NCBI RefSeq assembly: GCF_000828055.2 | Contig: NZ_CP010523.2 | Location: 5,394,001 to 5,458,000, forward strand | From: Klebsiella variicola | Lineage (GTDB): Bacteria > Pseudomonadota > Gammaproteobacteria > Enterobacterales > Enterobacteriaceae | Direction: 5' to 3' | Length of the DNA stretch: 64,000 nucleotides | Part shown: positions 47,541-57,841 of the stretch, piece after piece | Position numbering within the stretch: position 1 is the stretch's first letter | How the letters are laid out: each line of letters starts with the position of its first letter | Program-made: the position numbers and the translations under genes | Notes under the pieces: generated by a model | The model's input: only the letters and a program-made list of their open reading frames with translations | Told to the model about the DNA's origin: nothing | The model's database searches: none

Positions 47541-48172
47541 AAAGACGTGACACCATCGTGCGCTACACGGCGCCGGAACGCATCAACCACTGGGTCACCG
47601 CCTTCTGCTTCGTCCTGGCGGCAGTGAGCGGGTTAGGCTTTTTCTTCCCGTCCTTTAACTGGCTGATGCATATTCTCGGTACGCCGCAGCTGGCGCGTAT
47701 TCTCCACCCGTTCGTCGGGGTGGTAATGTTCGCGTCGTTTATCATCATGTTTTTCCGTTACTGGCACCACAACCTAATCAATCGGGATGATATCTTTTGG
47801 GCGAAGAATATTCGTAAGATCGTCGTCAACGAGGAGGTGGGCGATACCGGGCGCTATAACTTCGGCCAGAAATGCGTGTTCTGGGCGGCGATTATTTTGC
47901 TGGTACTGCTGCTGGTGAGCGGTGTGATCATCTGGCGTCCGTATTTTGCGCCGGCTTTCTCAATCCCGGTGATCCGATTTGCGCTGATGCTGCATTCATT
48001 TGCCGCAGTGGCGTTAATTGTGGTTATCATGGTGCATATCTACGCCGCCCTCTGGGTGAAAGGCACCATTACCGCGATGGTGGAAGGCTGGGTTACCAAA
48101 ACGTGGGCGAAGAAACATCACCCGCGCTGGTACCGAGAGGTCCGCCAGAAACAGGAAAAGTCATCTGAATGA
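47537..48172 (+). CDS. fdoI: Formate dehydrogenase O, cytochrome b556 gamma subunit
   Basis: 211-aa di-heme membrane subunit that delivers electrons to menaquinone/ubiquinone. Four membrane helices; likely heme-ligand histidines in [10 protein letters not shown] (about 18), LHPFVGVV (about 57), [10 protein letters not shown] (about 155) and MVHIYAALW (about 169). Four-base overlaps to fdoH and fdhE. Confidence 0.96.
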   Translation: MKRRDTIVRYTAPERINHWVTAFCFVLAAVSGLGFFFPSFNWLMHILGTPQLARILHPFVGVVMFASFIIMFFRYWHHNLINRDDIFWAKNIRKIVVNEEVGDTGRYNFGQKCVFWAAIILLVLLLVSGVIIWRPYFAPAFSIPVIRFALMLHSFAAVALIVVIMVHIYAALWVKGTITAMVEGWVTKTWAKKHHPRWYREVRQKQEKSSE

Positions 48173-49098
48173 GTATTCGCATAATCCCGCAAGACGAGCT
48201 GGGTTCGAGCGAGAAACGCACGGCGGAAGCAATTCCGCCGCTACTGTTCCCCAGACTGAAGAATCTTTATAACCGCCGCGCGGAGCGCCTGCGTGAGCTG
48301 GCCGCCAACAACCCGCTGGGCGATTACCTGCGCTTTGCCGCGCTGATCGCCCATGCCCAGGAAGTGGTGCTGTACGACCATCCGCTGCAGATGGATCTGA
48401 CGGCTCGCATTAAAGCGGCCAGCGAACAGGGTAAACCGCCGCTGGATATCCACGTTCTGCCGCGCGACAAGCACTGGCACAAGCTGTTGCACTCGCTGAT
48501 TGCCGAGCTGAAGCCGGAAATGAGCGGCCCGGCGCTGGCGGTCATTGAGAATCTGGAAAAAGCCTCTGAGCAGGAGCTGGAGCAGATGGCCAGCGCGCTG
48601 TTTGTTTCCGACTTCGCCTCCGTCAGCAGTGATAAAGCGCCGTTCATCTGGGCCGCGTTGTCGCTCTACTGGGCGCAGATGGCCAGCCTGATCCCGGGGA
48701 AAGCGCGCGCCGAATACGGCGAACAGCGTCAGTTCTGCCCGGTATGCGGCTCAATGCCGGTCTCCAGCATCGTGCAGATCGGCACCACTCAGGGGCTGCG
48801 CTATCTGCACTGCAACCTGTGCGAAACCGAGTGGCACGTGGTGCGCGTCAAGTGCAGCAACTGTGAACAGAGCCGCGACCTGCACTACTGGTCGCTGGAC
48901 AACGAGCAGGCAGCGGTGAAAGCCGAAAGCTGTGGCGACTGCGGAACCTACCTGAAGATTATGTATCAGGAGAAGGATCCGAAAGTCGAAGCCGTCGCCG
49001 ACGATTTGGCGTCCCTGGTGCTCGACGCCCGTATGGAACAGGAAGGCTTCGCCAGGAGCTCAATTAACCCGTTCATGTTCCCCGGCGAAGGGGAGTAA
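48169..49098 (+). CDS. fdhE: Formate dehydrogenase accessory protein FdhE
   Basis: 309-aa cytoplasmic rubredoxin-like protein needed for assembly of respiratory formate dehydrogenases. Iron-binding cysteine pairs: CPVCGSMP (about 187-194), CNLCETEW (about 220-227), CSNCEQ (about 234-239) and CGDCGTY (about 261-267). Last gene of the fdo operon, followed by a good terminator. Confidence 0.96.
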   Translation: MSIRIIPQDELGSSEKRTAEAIPPLLFPRLKNLYNRRAERLRELAANNPLGDYLRFAALIAHAQEVVLYDHPLQMDLTARIKAASEQGKPPLDIHVLPRDKHWHKLLHSLIAELKPEMSGPALAVIENLEKASEQELEQMASALFVSDFASVSSDKAPFIWAALSLYWAQMASLIPGKARAEYGEQRQFCPVCGSMPVSSIVQIGTTQGLRYLHCNLCETEWHVVRVKCSNCEQSRDLHYWSLDNEQAAVKAESCGDCGTYLKIMYQEKDPKVEAVADDLASLVLDARMEQEGFARSSINPFMFPGEGE

Positions 49099-49115
49099 GT
49101 TCTGCAGTGTGATTT

Positions 49116-49135
49116 CGGGCGGCTCTTGCCGCCCG
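49116..49135 (+). terminator. Terminator of the fdoGHI-fdhE operon
   Basis: CGGGCGGC (49116-49123), loop TCTT, GCCGCCCG (49128-49135), then CTTTCCTTCTT. Eighteen bases after the fdhE stop. Confidence 0.82.
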
Positions 49136-49271
49136 CTTTCCTTCTTGCGATACGAGCGTAGTCAGGAATGACTCACCCGCGTCACTGACTGTCATCAGAG
49201 ACCAGCCTTTGGCTCGACACACTCGTTTCAGACGAGTTTGTCGCTCCCTTGTCGTCCTCCTGCCACTCGAA

Positions 49272-49655
49272 TTATTCAGGGTGTAGTTCGTACGGCGTGA
49301 CTACGCCAGGAATACCGGCAAAATCCTTCGTATTCCGCGTAATCAGTTCCAGACGATGGAGTTGCGCCGTCGCCAGAATGATGGCATCCGGCAGCTTAAG
49401 CTTATACTCCTGCCGCAGCGCAACGCTTCGCTCTGCAATATCCTGTGAGATGTTAATGATATTAAAGGTGCTTAGCGCCATTCGCGTACGCTGCTCCTGG
49501 TGATATTTTTTAGCGCCAACCATCACCTCCATCCAGGTAATCAGACTGATCGCATTCTGCGGTGGCCAGGCCTCCAGCGCCTGTTTGGCTTCGCGACGCC
49601 CGCTAAATAAATCAATAAGAATATTGGTATCAAAAAGCGCAGATCCGGAGGTCAT
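49272..49655 (-). CDS. PIN-domain toxin (VapC-like)
   Basis: 127-aa PIN-domain RNase-type toxin from ATG at 49655 ([20 protein letters not shown]). The metal-binding acids are in place: D in LFDTNILID (about 9), E in WMEVMVGAKK (about 43), D in KLPDAIILATA (about 93). Start overlaps the antitoxin stop by one base (TAATG), the classical two-gene toxin-antitoxin layout. Probably an mRNA or tRNA endonuclease; target unknown. Confidence 0.87.
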   Translation of the reverse strand: MTSGSALFDTNILIDLFSGRREAKQALEAWPPQNAISLITWMEVMVGAKKYHQEQRTRMALSTFNIINISQDIAERSVALRQEYKLKLPDAIILATAQLHRLELITRNTKDFAGIPGVVTPYELHPE

Positions 49656-49903
49656 TACCACTCCTTGCGTAGCTGACGTTGATATTCCATGCCGTCTTCT
49701 TCGCAGTCTTGCCACAGACCCAGCGCACTGGAGATGGTATCTTTAGCTCGATCTTGTTTCTCCAGATATTGTTCAACCGCTTCACGTAACAGTTCCGCTC
49801 GCGGAATGTTACGCTGCACTTTGAGGTCATCGAGACGTTGAATGACATCGTCTGATAAATCGAGAAGAATTCTGCCCATATCCCTTTCAGCCATCATGCT
49901 CAT
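49655..49903 (-). CDS. Ribbon-helix-helix antitoxin of the PIN toxin
   Basis: 82 aa from ATG at 49903 ([20 protein letters not shown]) with TTGAGG upstream. N-terminal ribbon-helix-helix (about 10-48: [20 protein letters not shown] ... [11 protein letters not shown]) for DNA binding and a C-terminal tail rich in acidic and aromatic residues ([15 protein letters not shown]) that would wrap the toxin. An ATG at 49894 is an alternative start. The palindrome over its ribosome-binding site fits autoregulation. Confidence 0.85.
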   Translation of the reverse strand: MSMMAERDMGRILLDLSDDVIQRLDDLKVQRNIPRAELLREAVEQYLEKQDRAKDTISSALGLWQDCEEDGMEYQRQLRKEW

Positions 49904-49920
49904 ATATACCTCAAGTATAT
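49904..49920. promoter_or_regulatory. Palindromic operator of the toxin-antitoxin operon
   Basis: ATATAC-ctcaa-GTATAT, a perfect 6-bp inverted repeat with 5-base spacer, immediately upstream of the antitoxin start and covering its Shine-Dalgarno. This is where an RHH antitoxin would bind to repress its own operon. Confidence 0.65.
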
Positions 49921-50101
49921 CACCAGTGATGAAGTTATGAGCAATCTACAGCTTTTGAAATCGGAAACAAAAAGGATTTTGCCAGGTAAACGCTTTTTTG
50001 CGAGCCGCTTTCCATAATGCACAGGCGACCTCAACAGGCCTGTATTTTCGCCATAATCCAGGCTATAACACTGGATATTAAAACAGTACAAGGAACTTCA
50101 T

Positions 50102-51019
50102 ATGGCGCTGGAGAAAGGGATTGCTTCGCTGGTTGAGGCATTTATTGCGGCAGGTCGTCCGTCATCACGCGATCAACATATTGATGATCGGAGGGCCGGC
50201 TATATCGCCAGTGCGGTACTCGCCGGGGAGACGGAAACGCGAGTGCGGGTGGAGGATATCACCCTGGAGGGTATGCACTTCCGCGTCGTTTCACCGCCCA
50301 CTGCCGACGGCCTGCTACCCGCGCTTATCTACTTCCACGGCGGCTGTTTTGTCAGCGGCGGCTTTGCCACGCACGATAACCAACTCCGTCAGTTAGCCAT
50401 GTTCAGCGGTTGCCGGGTGATCGCTGTGCAGTACCGCCTTGCGCCGGAGCATACCTTTCCGGCGGCGCACGATGATGCAGAACGAGGTGCTACGATTATT
50501 CACCAGCACGCAAAGCAGCTTGGCATTGATGCCTCGCGTATCACGCTGGCCGGCGACAGCGCCGGAGGTCATCTCGCCCTGGTCACGGCTCTGCGCCTGA
50601 AAGCGAAAGCGGCGTGGCATCCTGCACAACTGATTCTGATTTATCCGATGCTTGACCCCACCGCCAGCATGGCGAGCTACCTCAGCAATGGCGATGACTA
50701 TGTGATTACCCGGGACACGCTACTGAGCGGCTACGAAATGTACCTCGCCTCGACGCCGGCAAACCATCCGGATGCCAGTCCACTCTGGCGAGAAGATTTT
50801 AACGGGCTGCCACCGGTGCATATTCTGACAGCTGAGTTCGATCCTTTACGCGATGAGGGCGAAGTGCTGTACCGAAGGCTGACGGAGCAAGGGGTGGAGA
50901 GTTCCTGTCAGCGTTATCTGGGGGTGATCCACGGCTTCTTTCAGCTGGGGGGCGTCAGCCACGCCGCGCGTGATGCTATGCGGGATATCGCCTGGCGTGT
51001 GGCATCGCCAGGACGATAA
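50102..51019 (+). CDS. Alpha/beta hydrolase, Aes/HSL-type esterase
   Basis: 305-aa cytoplasmic esterase or lipase of the hormone-sensitive lipase group. Oxyanion motif YFHGGCFVSGG (about 78-88, Cys in place of the usual third Gly), nucleophile serine in TLAGDSAGGHLAL (about 155), acid in LTAEFDPLRDEGE (about 249) and histidine in LGVIHGFFQL (about 281). No signal peptide. Stands alone between the toxin-antitoxin pair and fabY; not part of the E. coli backbone here, so probably accessory. Natural substrate unknown. Confidence 0.83.
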   Translation: MALEKGIASLVEAFIAAGRPSSRDQHIDDRRAGYIASAVLAGETETRVRVEDITLEGMHFRVVSPPTADGLLPALIYFHGGCFVSGGFATHDNQLRQLAMFSGCRVIAVQYRLAPEHTFPAAHDDAERGATIIHQHAKQLGIDASRITLAGDSAGGHLALVTALRLKAKAAWHPAQLILIYPMLDPTASMASYLSNGDDYVITRDTLLSGYEMYLASTPANHPDASPLWREDFNGLPPVHILTAEFDPLRDEGEVLYRRLTEQGVESSCQRYLGVIHGFFQLGGVSHAARDAMRDIAWRVASPGR

Positions 51020-51033
51020 CGGCCAGAGGGCGC

Positions 51034-52023
51034 TTACTCTTCCTCGTTACCGCCCTCTTCGTACGAACCAAAAGGCTTCGCCGGCAGCACGATGTAGATC
51101 CCCTCGAAAACCGCACCCTGTTTATCATCGCCAAAAAGCTCCACCTGCATTTGCACGCGGGCTTTACGCCCACGCGCCAGGCGGTCGAGGTCGCCGCTCA
51201 GCGATCCCAGGTCGGCGATGGCGCTGGGGCGGCCGCTAATGGGCTGACTGTATCGAATATGCGCATCCGCCAAAATGATGGTGCCCCCCAGATGCCGCTC
51301 GCGCAGCATCAGCCAGATAAGTCCCCATCCGGTCAGGGTCGCTAACGAAAACAGGCTACCGGCAAACAGCGTATGGTGCGGATTCTGGTTCCCCGCTTCC
51401 GGCATGGTGGTTATAAATTTCTGCCCGGTGTACTGCTGAATGCGTACGCCCATTTTTTCACTCAGCGGGATATGCTGATACCACGCCTGCTGGAGCTGCG
51501 CGCACCAGTCGCCACGGTGCAAAATATCGTCCAGCGACGCGATCGGTTTAATCATCAGAAAATGACGGATCGGCGTGGTGGTCGGGGTAGTGATCTCCCC
51601 CTGATTGACAAAGCCAAGCTTGGCGAAAAACTCCACCGCATCTTCGCGGGCGCTACAGGTGACCCGCTTCACCCCTTCCTGACGCGCTACCGACTCCAGG
51701 GTCATCGCCATCAGCGTCCCCAGCCCTTTATCCTGTACGGAGGGATGAACGGCCATAAAGCGAATGGAGGCTTCATTTTCCGCATTGATATACAGTCGGC
51801 CGACGGCAACCAGATTGCCCTCTTCATCCACCACCATCTGATGATGCGCCATCGCATCCCAGGCGTCGCGTTCCGATCCTTTTGGCTGATGCAGCGGCTT
51901 ACGCAGCATCTCCCAGCGGAACTGGTAGTAGCTCTCTAACTCTTCTGCTGTTTGCGGTACACGAAGGTGATACATAGTCGTACTCTCTTTTGTTACCCGC
52001 AGCCTGCCCGGAAGCTGGGTCAT
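51034..52023 (-). CDS. fabY: Fatty acid biosynthesis protein FabY (YiiD)
   Basis: 329 aa from ATG at 52023 ([20 protein letters not shown]), the E. coli length. N-terminal GNAT acetyltransferase-like domain (about 20-160; [20 protein letters not shown]) fused to a thioesterase-like hot-dog domain (about 185-325; [20 protein letters not shown]). In E. coli FabY provides a back-up to FabH by making acetoacetyl-ACP from malonyl-ACP. Overlaps the dtd stop by four bases. Confidence 0.92.
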   Translation of the reverse strand: MTQLPGRLRVTKESTTMYHLRVPQTAEELESYYQFRWEMLRKPLHQPKGSERDAWDAMAHHQMVVDEEGNLVAVGRLYINAENEASIRFMAVHPSVQDKGLGTLMAMTLESVARQEGVKRVTCSAREDAVEFFAKLGFVNQGEITTPTTTPIRHFLMIKPIASLDDILHRGDWCAQLQQAWYQHIPLSEKMGVRIQQYTGQKFITTMPEAGNQNPHHTLFAGSLFSLATLTGWGLIWLMLRERHLGGTIILADAHIRYSQPISGRPSAIADLGSLSGDLDRLARGRKARVQMQVELFGDDKQGAVFEGIYIVLPAKPFGSYEEGGNEEE

Positions 52024-52457
52024 ACCTGCAACCAAAAGGTCACGGGACCATCATTGACCAAAGAAACCTGCATATCCGCAGCGAATCTTCCGGTCTGGGT
52101 GTTCATTTCCTGCTGACGACAGCGGGCGACGAAATACTCATACAGTGCCTCGGCACGGTCCGGTGCTGCACCTTTCGAGAAACTCGGACGCATCCCCCGC
52201 TCGGTATCGGCCGCCAGCGTAAATTGCGAAACCACCAGCACGCTGCCGCCCGCCTGCTGGACATTCAGGTTCATTTTCCCGTCAGCATCGCTGAAGATGC
52301 GGTAGCCCAGCACCCGTTCACAAAGGCGATTCGCCTTTTGTTCATCATCGTCTTTCTCGACGCCCAGCAGCACCAGAAGCCCCGGACCAATTTCGCCCGT
52401 CACTTCATCCTCCACGGTAACGCTTGCACGGGATACGCGTTGAATTAATGCAATCAT
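52020..52457 (-). CDS. dtd: D-aminoacyl-tRNA deacylase
   Basis: 145 aa. Hydrolyses D-aminoacyl-tRNAs (and Gly-tRNA-Ala) to protect translation. Both active-site signatures are present: [17 protein letters not shown] (about 77-93) and NDGPVTFWL (about 135-143). In one operon with yihY and fabY; overlaps both by four bases. Confidence 0.96.
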   Translation of the reverse strand: MIALIQRVSRASVTVEDEVTGEIGPGLLVLLGVEKDDDEQKANRLCERVLGYRIFSDADGKMNLNVQQAGGSVLVVSQFTLAADTERGMRPSFSKGAAPDRAEALYEYFVARCRQQEMNTQTGRFAADMQVSLVNDGPVTFWLQV

Positions 52458-53314
52458 GGTTGTTCTGTTTCTTCTGTTTTAAGTTTGCGGTATTCACCGA
52501 GAGTGACAGTAATTTCAGCGCCAAGCAAGACGATACACCAGGTCCAGTACACCCAGACGAACAAAATCGGCACCACCGAAATCACGCCATAAATTAACTG
52601 ATAGGACGGAAAGGTGGTGATATAGAGGGCAAACGCTTTTTTACCTGCCTCGAACAGCAGCGCCGCCACCAGCGCCCCGATCACTGCATCGCGGTTACGC
52701 ACCTGGGTGGTCGGTACAATACTGTAGAGCAGCCAGAATGCCGCCCATGAAAGGATCAGCGGGAAGAGGCGGAGTAGATTATCAATCACGCCGTCCAGAT
52801 CGCTCGCCCAGCGCAGCGACAGCAGATACGAACTGATCGCCAGGCTGGCGCCTGCCAGCAACGGGCCAAGAGTCAGGATCATCCAGTAAACGGCAAAGGA
52901 GTAAACTTTGGGACGGCTGCGCGTGCTGCGCCAGATGGTGTTTAGCGCGCTGTCGATCGAGTACATCAGCAGCAGCGAGGTGACGATCAGGCCAAACGCG
53001 CCTACGGCGGTCATACGGCTGGAGTTAGCCACGAACTGTTCGATATACCCCTGAATCACATCCCCGGTCGCCGGAATAAAATTGGCGAAGATAAAATGGC
53101 GAATCTGCACGCTGACTTCGGAAAACATGGGAAAGGCCGCAAACAGCGCGAACACGACGGCTATCAGCGGCACCAGGGAAAGTAATGACACATAGGCGAG
53201 GTTCCCCGCCAGGGTCGTCATATGGTCTTCATCAATGCGCCGCCACAGCAGCTTAAGCCACGCCAGCAGCGGCCGGGTATGGTGGTGTAATTTTTGCTGA
53301 ACGGTTTTTAGCAT
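52454..53314 (-). CDS. yihY: Inner membrane protein YihY (BrkB family)
   Basis: 286-aa YihY/BrkB-family membrane protein with about six helices; conserved [21 protein letters not shown] near the N-terminus and [17 protein letters not shown] near the C-terminus. Older annotation as ribonuclease BN (rbn) is now known to be wrong for this family. Overlaps dtd and yihX. Confidence 0.92.
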   Translation of the reverse strand: MLKTVQQKLHHHTRPLLAWLKLLWRRIDEDHMTTLAGNLAYVSLLSLVPLIAVVFALFAAFPMFSEVSVQIRHFIFANFIPATGDVIQGYIEQFVANSSRMTAVGAFGLIVTSLLLMYSIDSALNTIWRSTRSRPKVYSFAVYWMILTLGPLLAGASLAISSYLLSLRWASDLDGVIDNLLRLFPLILSWAAFWLLYSIVPTTQVRNRDAVIGALVAALLFEAGKKAFALYITTFPSYQLIYGVISVVPILFVWVYWTWCIVLLGAEITVTLGEYRKLKTEETEQP

Positions 53315-53907
53315 AACTGATTCGCGAAATAGTCAGGGATGGTCTTCTTCCCGGTCACCAGAATACTGGTGATCCCTAACCGGTTGGCCCCTGCTATATT
53401 ATCGACGTTATCATCAAAAAAGACCGTATCTGCGGCGGAAAATCCCTCTTCTTCCAGTACTCGCAGATAAATTTCCGCTTCAGGCTTACGCAATCCCATC
53501 TCCTGTGACAGATAAATGCGATCGGCGGCAGCGCGCACTTCCGGGTATTCATCGGGCCAGAATGTGGTGTGAAGACGATTGGTATTGGAGAGCACTACCA
53601 CCCGATGCCCCTGGGCACGAAGTTTATGCATGATGGTAATTACCTCCGGGCGCAGCGCGACAAATACCGCCTGCCAGCCGTGAGCAAACTGCTCATAGCT
53701 GAGGGACATATTCATTTCATGACACATGGCGGCGGCAAAGTCTTCATCGCTAATCTCGCCACGCTCATGCTGGTGGAAAGCCTCTCCCATGGTGAAATGC
53801 TGCTTCAGCGTCGCCAGCGGGATGCGGGTTAAATCACTCCAGGCTCCCAATACCCGGTTGAAGTCAATGTCGACAATCACATTACCTAAATCAAAGATAT
53901 AGAGCAT
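53308..53907 (-). CDS. yihX: Alpha-D-glucose-1-phosphate phosphatase YihX
   Basis: 199-aa HAD-family phosphatase. Motif I with nucleophile aspartate [15 protein letters not shown], motif [11 protein letters not shown], motif III lysine [11 protein letters not shown], motif [10 protein letters not shown]. In E. coli YihX hydrolyses alpha-D-glucose 1-phosphate. First gene of yihX-yihY-dtd-fabY; overlaps yihY by seven bases. Confidence 0.94.
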   Translation of the reverse strand: MLYIFDLGNVIVDIDFNRVLGAWSDLTRIPLATLKQHFTMGEAFHQHERGEISDEDFAAAMCHEMNMSLSYEQFAHGWQAVFVALRPEVITIMHKLRAQGHRVVVLSNTNRLHTTFWPDEYPEVRAAADRIYLSQEMGLRKPEAEIYLRVLEEEGFSAADTVFFDDNVDNIAGANRLGITSILVTGKKTIPDYFANQLC

Positions 53908-53995
53908 TTTTGTCTCCTTCCGCGCCGTGGAAAATTAACTTTAGCGGGAAAGGCAGGATTTGACTATTGGCGTATGATGCAGGAATGAAAAAAAG

Positions 53996-54020
53996 AAACC
54001 CCGCCGGAGAGGCGGGGTTT
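53996..54020 (-). terminator. Terminator of typA
   Basis: AAACCCCGCC (53996-54005) and GGCGGGGTTT (54011-54020), a perfect 10-bp stem, followed on the minus strand by CTTTTTTTCATTCC; 21 bases after the typA stop. Confidence 0.88.
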
Positions 54021-54041
54021 AGCGAACAACAAGAAGAAAAA

Positions 54042-55865
54042 TTACTCTTCTTTTGCACCGCGCATTGCGCGTTTACGGTCGTTCTCAGTCAGGTGACGTT
54101 TACGGATACGGATAGACGTAGGGGTCACTTCTACCAGTTCGTCGTCATCGATGAACTCCAGAGCCTGCTCCAGGGTCATCTTAATCGGCGGAACCAGAAC
54201 CGTTGCTTCGTCAGTACCGGACGCACGCATGTTGGTCAGTTTCTTACCGGTCAGGCAGTTTACCGTCAGGTCGTTAGAGCGACTGTGAATACCGATGATC
54301 TGGCCTTCGTAAACTTCAGCGCCGTGGCCGAGGAACAGCTTACCGCGATCCTGCAGACCGAACAGGGCGAACGCAACCGCTTTACCCTGACCGTTAGAGA
54401 TCAGTACGCCGTTGTTACGCTGACCCACTTCGCCCGGACGAACGTCGTCGTAGTGGCTGAAGGTGGAGTACAGCAGACCGGTACCAGAAGTCATGGTCAT
54501 GAACTCTGAACGGAAGCCGATCAGACCACGGCTTGGGATCACGTAGTCGAGACGTACGCGACCTTTACCGTCTGGATTCATGTTTTTCAGGTCGCCTTTA
54601 CGCTCGCCCAGCGCCTGCATGACAGAACCCTGGTGCTGCTCTTCGACGTCCAGCGTCACGTTTTCGAACGGCTCTTGTTTACGGCCATCGATTTCGCGGA
54701 AGATAACTTTCGGACGGGAAACCGCCATCTCGAAACCTTCACGGCGCATGTTTTCAATCAGAACGGACAGGTGCAGTTCACCACGGCCGGAAACGCGGAA
54801 CGCATCAGCGTCTTCGGTTTCTTCAACGCGCAGCGCCACGTTGTGCACCAGCTCTTTGTTCAGACGGTCCAGGATCTGGCGAGAGGTAACGAACTTACCT
54901 TCTTTACCGCAGAACGGCGAGGTGTTGACGTTGAAGAACATGGTTACGGTCGGCTCATCAACGGACAGTGCCGGCAGCGCTTCGACATTCTGCGGATCGC
55001 AGATGGTGTCGGAGATGTTCAGCTCGCCCAGACCGGTGATCGCGATGATGTCGCCAGCTTCGGCTACGTCACTCTCGATACGCTCCAGACCCAGGTGAGT
55101 CAGCACTTTACCGACTTTACCGTTACGGGTTTTGCCTTCGCTATCGATGATAGTGACCTGCTGGTTCGGCTTCACTTTACCGCGTTTGATGCGGCCGATA
55201 CCGATGACGCCAACGTAGTTGTTGTAGTCCAGCTGGGAGATCTGCATCTGCAGCGGACCGTCAAGGTCAACGTCCGGCGCCGGCACGCGATCAACAATCG
55301 CCTGGTACAGCGGGGTCATGTCGTCAGCCATGTCTTCGTGGTCCAGGCCCGCGATACCGTTCAGCGCGGACGCGTAAACGATCGGGAAGTCCAGCTGTTC
55401 GTCGGTCGCATCAAGGTTAACGAACAGGTCGAAGACCTGATCGACAACCCAGTCCGGACGGGCGCCCGGGCGGTCAACTTTGTTGATGACCACGATCGGC
55501 TTCAGGCCGTGGGCAAAAGCTTTTTTGGTCACGAAGCGCGTTTGCGGCATCGGGCCATCAAAGGCATCGACCACCAGCAGCACAGAGTCAACCATGGACA
55601 TAACACGCTCAACCTCACCTCCGAAGTCGGCGTGCCCTGGGGTATCAACGATGTTGATACGGTAATCATTCCATTTGATTGCGGTGTTTTTCGCGAGGAT
55701 GGTAATCCCACGCTCTTTCTCCAAATCGTTGGAGTCCATCACACGTTCTTGTGCTTCAGTACGTGCGTCGAACGTACCGGATTGCTGTAGCAGCTTGTCA
55801 ACCAGGGTAGTTTTACCATGGTCAACGTGCGCGATGATGGCGATATTACGCAGATTTTCGATCAC
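54042..55865 (-). CDS. typA: Ribosome-dependent GTPase TypA/BipA
   Basis: 607-aa translational GTPase that helps 50S assembly and growth at low temperature. G1 [15 protein letters not shown] (about 13-27), G2 region RGITI, G3 [11 protein letters not shown] (about 75-85), G4 NKVDRPGA (about 129-136), then EF-G-like domains III and V and a unique C-terminal domain ending RAMRGAKEE. Divergent from glnA as in E. coli. Confidence 0.97.
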   Translation of the reverse strand: MIENLRNIAIIAHVDHGKTTLVDKLLQQSGTFDARTEAQERVMDSNDLEKERGITILAKNTAIKWNDYRINIVDTPGHADFGGEVERVMSMVDSVLLVVDAFDGPMPQTRFVTKKAFAHGLKPIVVINKVDRPGARPDWVVDQVFDLFVNLDATDEQLDFPIVYASALNGIAGLDHEDMADDMTPLYQAIVDRVPAPDVDLDGPLQMQISQLDYNNYVGVIGIGRIKRGKVKPNQQVTIIDSEGKTRNGKVGKVLTHLGLERIESDVAEAGDIIAITGLGELNISDTICDPQNVEALPALSVDEPTVTMFFNVNTSPFCGKEGKFVTSRQILDRLNKELVHNVALRVEETEDADAFRVSGRGELHLSVLIENMRREGFEMAVSRPKVIFREIDGRKQEPFENVTLDVEEQHQGSVMQALGERKGDLKNMNPDGKGRVRLDYVIPSRGLIGFRSEFMTMTSGTGLLYSTFSHYDDVRPGEVGQRNNGVLISNGQGKAVAFALFGLQDRGKLFLGHGAEVYEGQIIGIHSRSNDLTVNCLTGKKLTNMRASGTDEATVLVPPIKMTLEQALEFIDDDELVEVTPTSIRIRKRHLTENDRKRAMRGAKEE

Positions 55866-56243
55866 AACTTTGCCTCAGGCATTAGAAATAGCGCGTTATT
55901 GTACACGTATTAAGCGAAGGACTGAACAGGATCACAAACATCCTCCGCAAACAAGTATTGCAGAGTTTCTTTGTGACCGCTTTCACGGAGCGATAAAAGG
56001 GCACCGTAACAAAAATTGCACCAAAATGGTGCTCAATGTTCACACTGAGGCACTACTTTGGTGCATTATCTCCATCATGGTGCAGTCCTTTTGCACTATG
56101 GTGCGCATGATACAGCGTTTTATAGGGCATTTAAAAGTTGGCACAGATTTCGCTTTATATTTTTTAAGGCAACAACGCCACTTTTAAGCAGTATGAAGTT
56201 TTCGTTACCACGACGACAATGACCAATCCGGGAGAGTTTAAGT
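55866..56243. promoter_or_regulatory. glnA control region with NtrC enhancer sites
   Basis: 378 gene-free bases. Three NtrC-type palindromes: TGCACCAAAATGGTGC (56017-56032), GCACTACTTTGGTGCA (56050-56065) and TTGCACTATGGTGCG (56091-56105). The first two are the strong enhancers of the sigma-54 promoter glnAp2; the upstream one also covers the sigma-70 promoter glnAp1. Further weak half-sites (ATGGTGCA at 56077-56084) lie between. Confidence 0.88.
56138..56155 (+). promoter_or_regulatory. Sigma-54 promoter glnAp2
   Basis: TTGGCACAGATTTCGCTT, with GG at 56140-56141 and GC at 56152-56153 separated by ten bases as sigma-54 needs. Same sequence as the E. coli glnAp2 as I recall it. About 73 bases of leader follow. 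Confidence 0.9.
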
Positions 56244-57653
56244 ATGTCCGCTGAACACGTTTTGACGATGCTGAACGAGCACGAAGTGAAGTTTGTCGAT
56301 CTGCGCTTCACCGATACCAAAGGTAAAGAACAGCACGTCACGATTCCGTCTCATCAGGTAAATGCCGAATTCTTCGAAGAAGGCAAAATGTTTGATGGCT
56401 CCTCGATCGGTGGCTGGAAAGGTATCAACGAATCTGACATGGTCCTGATGCCGGACGCTTCCACCGCGGTCATTGACCCGTTCTACGAAGAACCGACCCT
56501 GATCATCCGCTGCGATATCCTCGAGCCAGGCACCCTGCAGGGCTATGACCGTGACCCGCGCTCCATCGCGAAACGCGCTGAAGAGTACCTGCGCGCCACC
56601 GGCATCGCTGACACCGTCCTGTTCGGGCCAGAACCAGAATTCTTCCTGTTCGACGACATCCGTTTTGGCGCCTCTATCTCCGGCTCCCATGTCGCGATCG
56701 ATGACATCGAAGGTGCGTGGAACTCCTCCACCAAATACGAAGGCGGTAACAAAGGTCACCGTCCGGGCGTGAAAGGGGGTTACTTCCCGGTTCCGCCAGT
56801 AGACTCTTCTCAGGATATCCGTTCCACCATGTGTATGATCATGGAAGAGATGGGCCTGGTTGTTGAAGCTCACCACCACGAAGTGGCTACCGCAGGTCAG
56901 AACGAAGTGGCAACCCGCTTCAACACCATGACCAAAAAAGCGGACGAAATTCAGATTTACAAATACGTTGTTCACAACGTCGCTCACCGCTTCGGTAAAA
57001 CCGCGACCTTTATGCCGAAACCAATGTTCGGCGATAACGGCTCCGGCATGCACTGCCATATGTCTCTGGCGAAAAACGGGACTAACCTGTTCTCCGGCGA
57101 CAAATACGCAGGTCTGTCTGAGCAGGCGCTGTTCTACATCGGCGGCGTAATCAAACACGCTAAAGCTATCAACGCCCTGGCGAACCCGACCACCAACTCC
57201 TACAAGCGTCTGGTCCCGGGTTACGAAGCGCCGGTTATGCTGGCTTACTCTGCGCGTAACCGCTCTGCCTCCATCCGTATTCCGGTGGTGACCTCTCCGA
57301 AAGCGCGTCGTATCGAAGTGCGCTTCCCGGACCCGGCTGCCAACCCGTACCTGTGCTTTGCGGCGCTGCTGATGGCTGGCCTTGATGGTATCAAGAACAA
57401 AATCCATCCGGGCGAAGCAATGGACAAAAACCTGTATGACCTGCCGCCGGAAGAAGCGAAAGAGATCCCGCAGGTTGCAGGCTCTCTGGAAGAAGCCCTG
57501 CAGGCCCTGGATGCTGACCGCGAGTTCCTGACGGCTGGCGGCGTGTTCACCAATGACGCTATCGATGCTTACATCGCCCTGCGTCTGGAAGAGAACGACC
57601 GCGTACGCATGACTCCGCATCCGGTTGAGTTCGAACTGTACTACAGCGTCTAA
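56244..57653 (+). CDS. glnA: Glutamine synthetase type I
   Basis: 469-aa dodecameric glutamine synthetase. Conserved active-site blocks: [17 protein letters not shown] (about 50-66), [10 protein letters not shown] (about 127-136), [15 protein letters not shown] (about 207-221), [10 protein letters not shown] (about 264-273) and [10 protein letters not shown] (about 337-346). The adenylylation tyrosine lies in [10 protein letters not shown] (about 398), so it is under GlnE control. Start ATG at 56244 with GGGAGAG upstream. First gene of glnALG. Confidence 0.98.
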   Translation: MSAEHVLTMLNEHEVKFVDLRFTDTKGKEQHVTIPSHQVNAEFFEEGKMFDGSSIGGWKGINESDMVLMPDASTAVIDPFYEEPTLIIRCDILEPGTLQGYDRDPRSIAKRAEEYLRATGIADTVLFGPEPEFFLFDDIRFGASISGSHVAIDDIEGAWNSSTKYEGGNKGHRPGVKGGYFPVPPVDSSQDIRSTMCMIMEEMGLVVEAHHHEVATAGQNEVATRFNTMTKKADEIQIYKYVVHNVAHRFGKTATFMPKPMFGDNGSGMHCHMSLAKNGTNLFSGDKYAGLSEQALFYIGGVIKHAKAINALANPTTNSYKRLVPGYEAPVMLAYSARNRSASIRIPVVTSPKARRIEVRFPDPAANPYLCFAALLMAGLDGIKNKIHPGEAMDKNLYDLPPEEAKEIPQVAGSLEEALQALDADREFLTAGGVFTNDAIDAYIALRLEENDRVRMTPHPVEFELYYSV

Positions 57654-57727
57654 TTTTGCTGTAAATCCAGGGTATGTCGTGTTGTGGCGCGGGATGCCCG
57701 GGATATTTTGTTGCCGTGGAAACTTTC

Positions 57728-57752
57728 AGCCCATCTCAGGATGGGCTTTTTT
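57728..57752 (+). terminator. Terminator between glnA and glnL
   Basis: AGCCCATC (57728-57735), loop TCAG, GATGGGCT (57740-57747), then TTTTTTC. It lets glnA be made in excess of glnLG, with some read-through. Confidence 0.85.
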
Positions 57753-57802
57753 CTCCACCAACACGCTGATCTCGCGAGCTTTTTACCGATAAAAAGCTAT
57801 AC

Positions 57803-57819
57803 TGCACTAAATTGGTGCA
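57803..57819. promoter_or_regulatory. NtrC operator at the glnL promoter
   Basis: TGCACTAAATTGGTGCA, a near-perfect palindrome just 22 bases upstream of the glnL start. TATACT (57798-57803) overlaps it as a likely -10, so NtrC binding here would repress glnLp, as known in enterics. Confidence 0.85.
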
Positions 57820-57841
57820 CTCTTTTTCAGGAGACTGTCGA

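Noticed and set aside
54042..55865. typA considered as elongation factor G or LepA.
   Set aside because: Length of 607 aa, the C-terminal ending RAMRGAKEE and the position opposite glnA are those of TypA/BipA.
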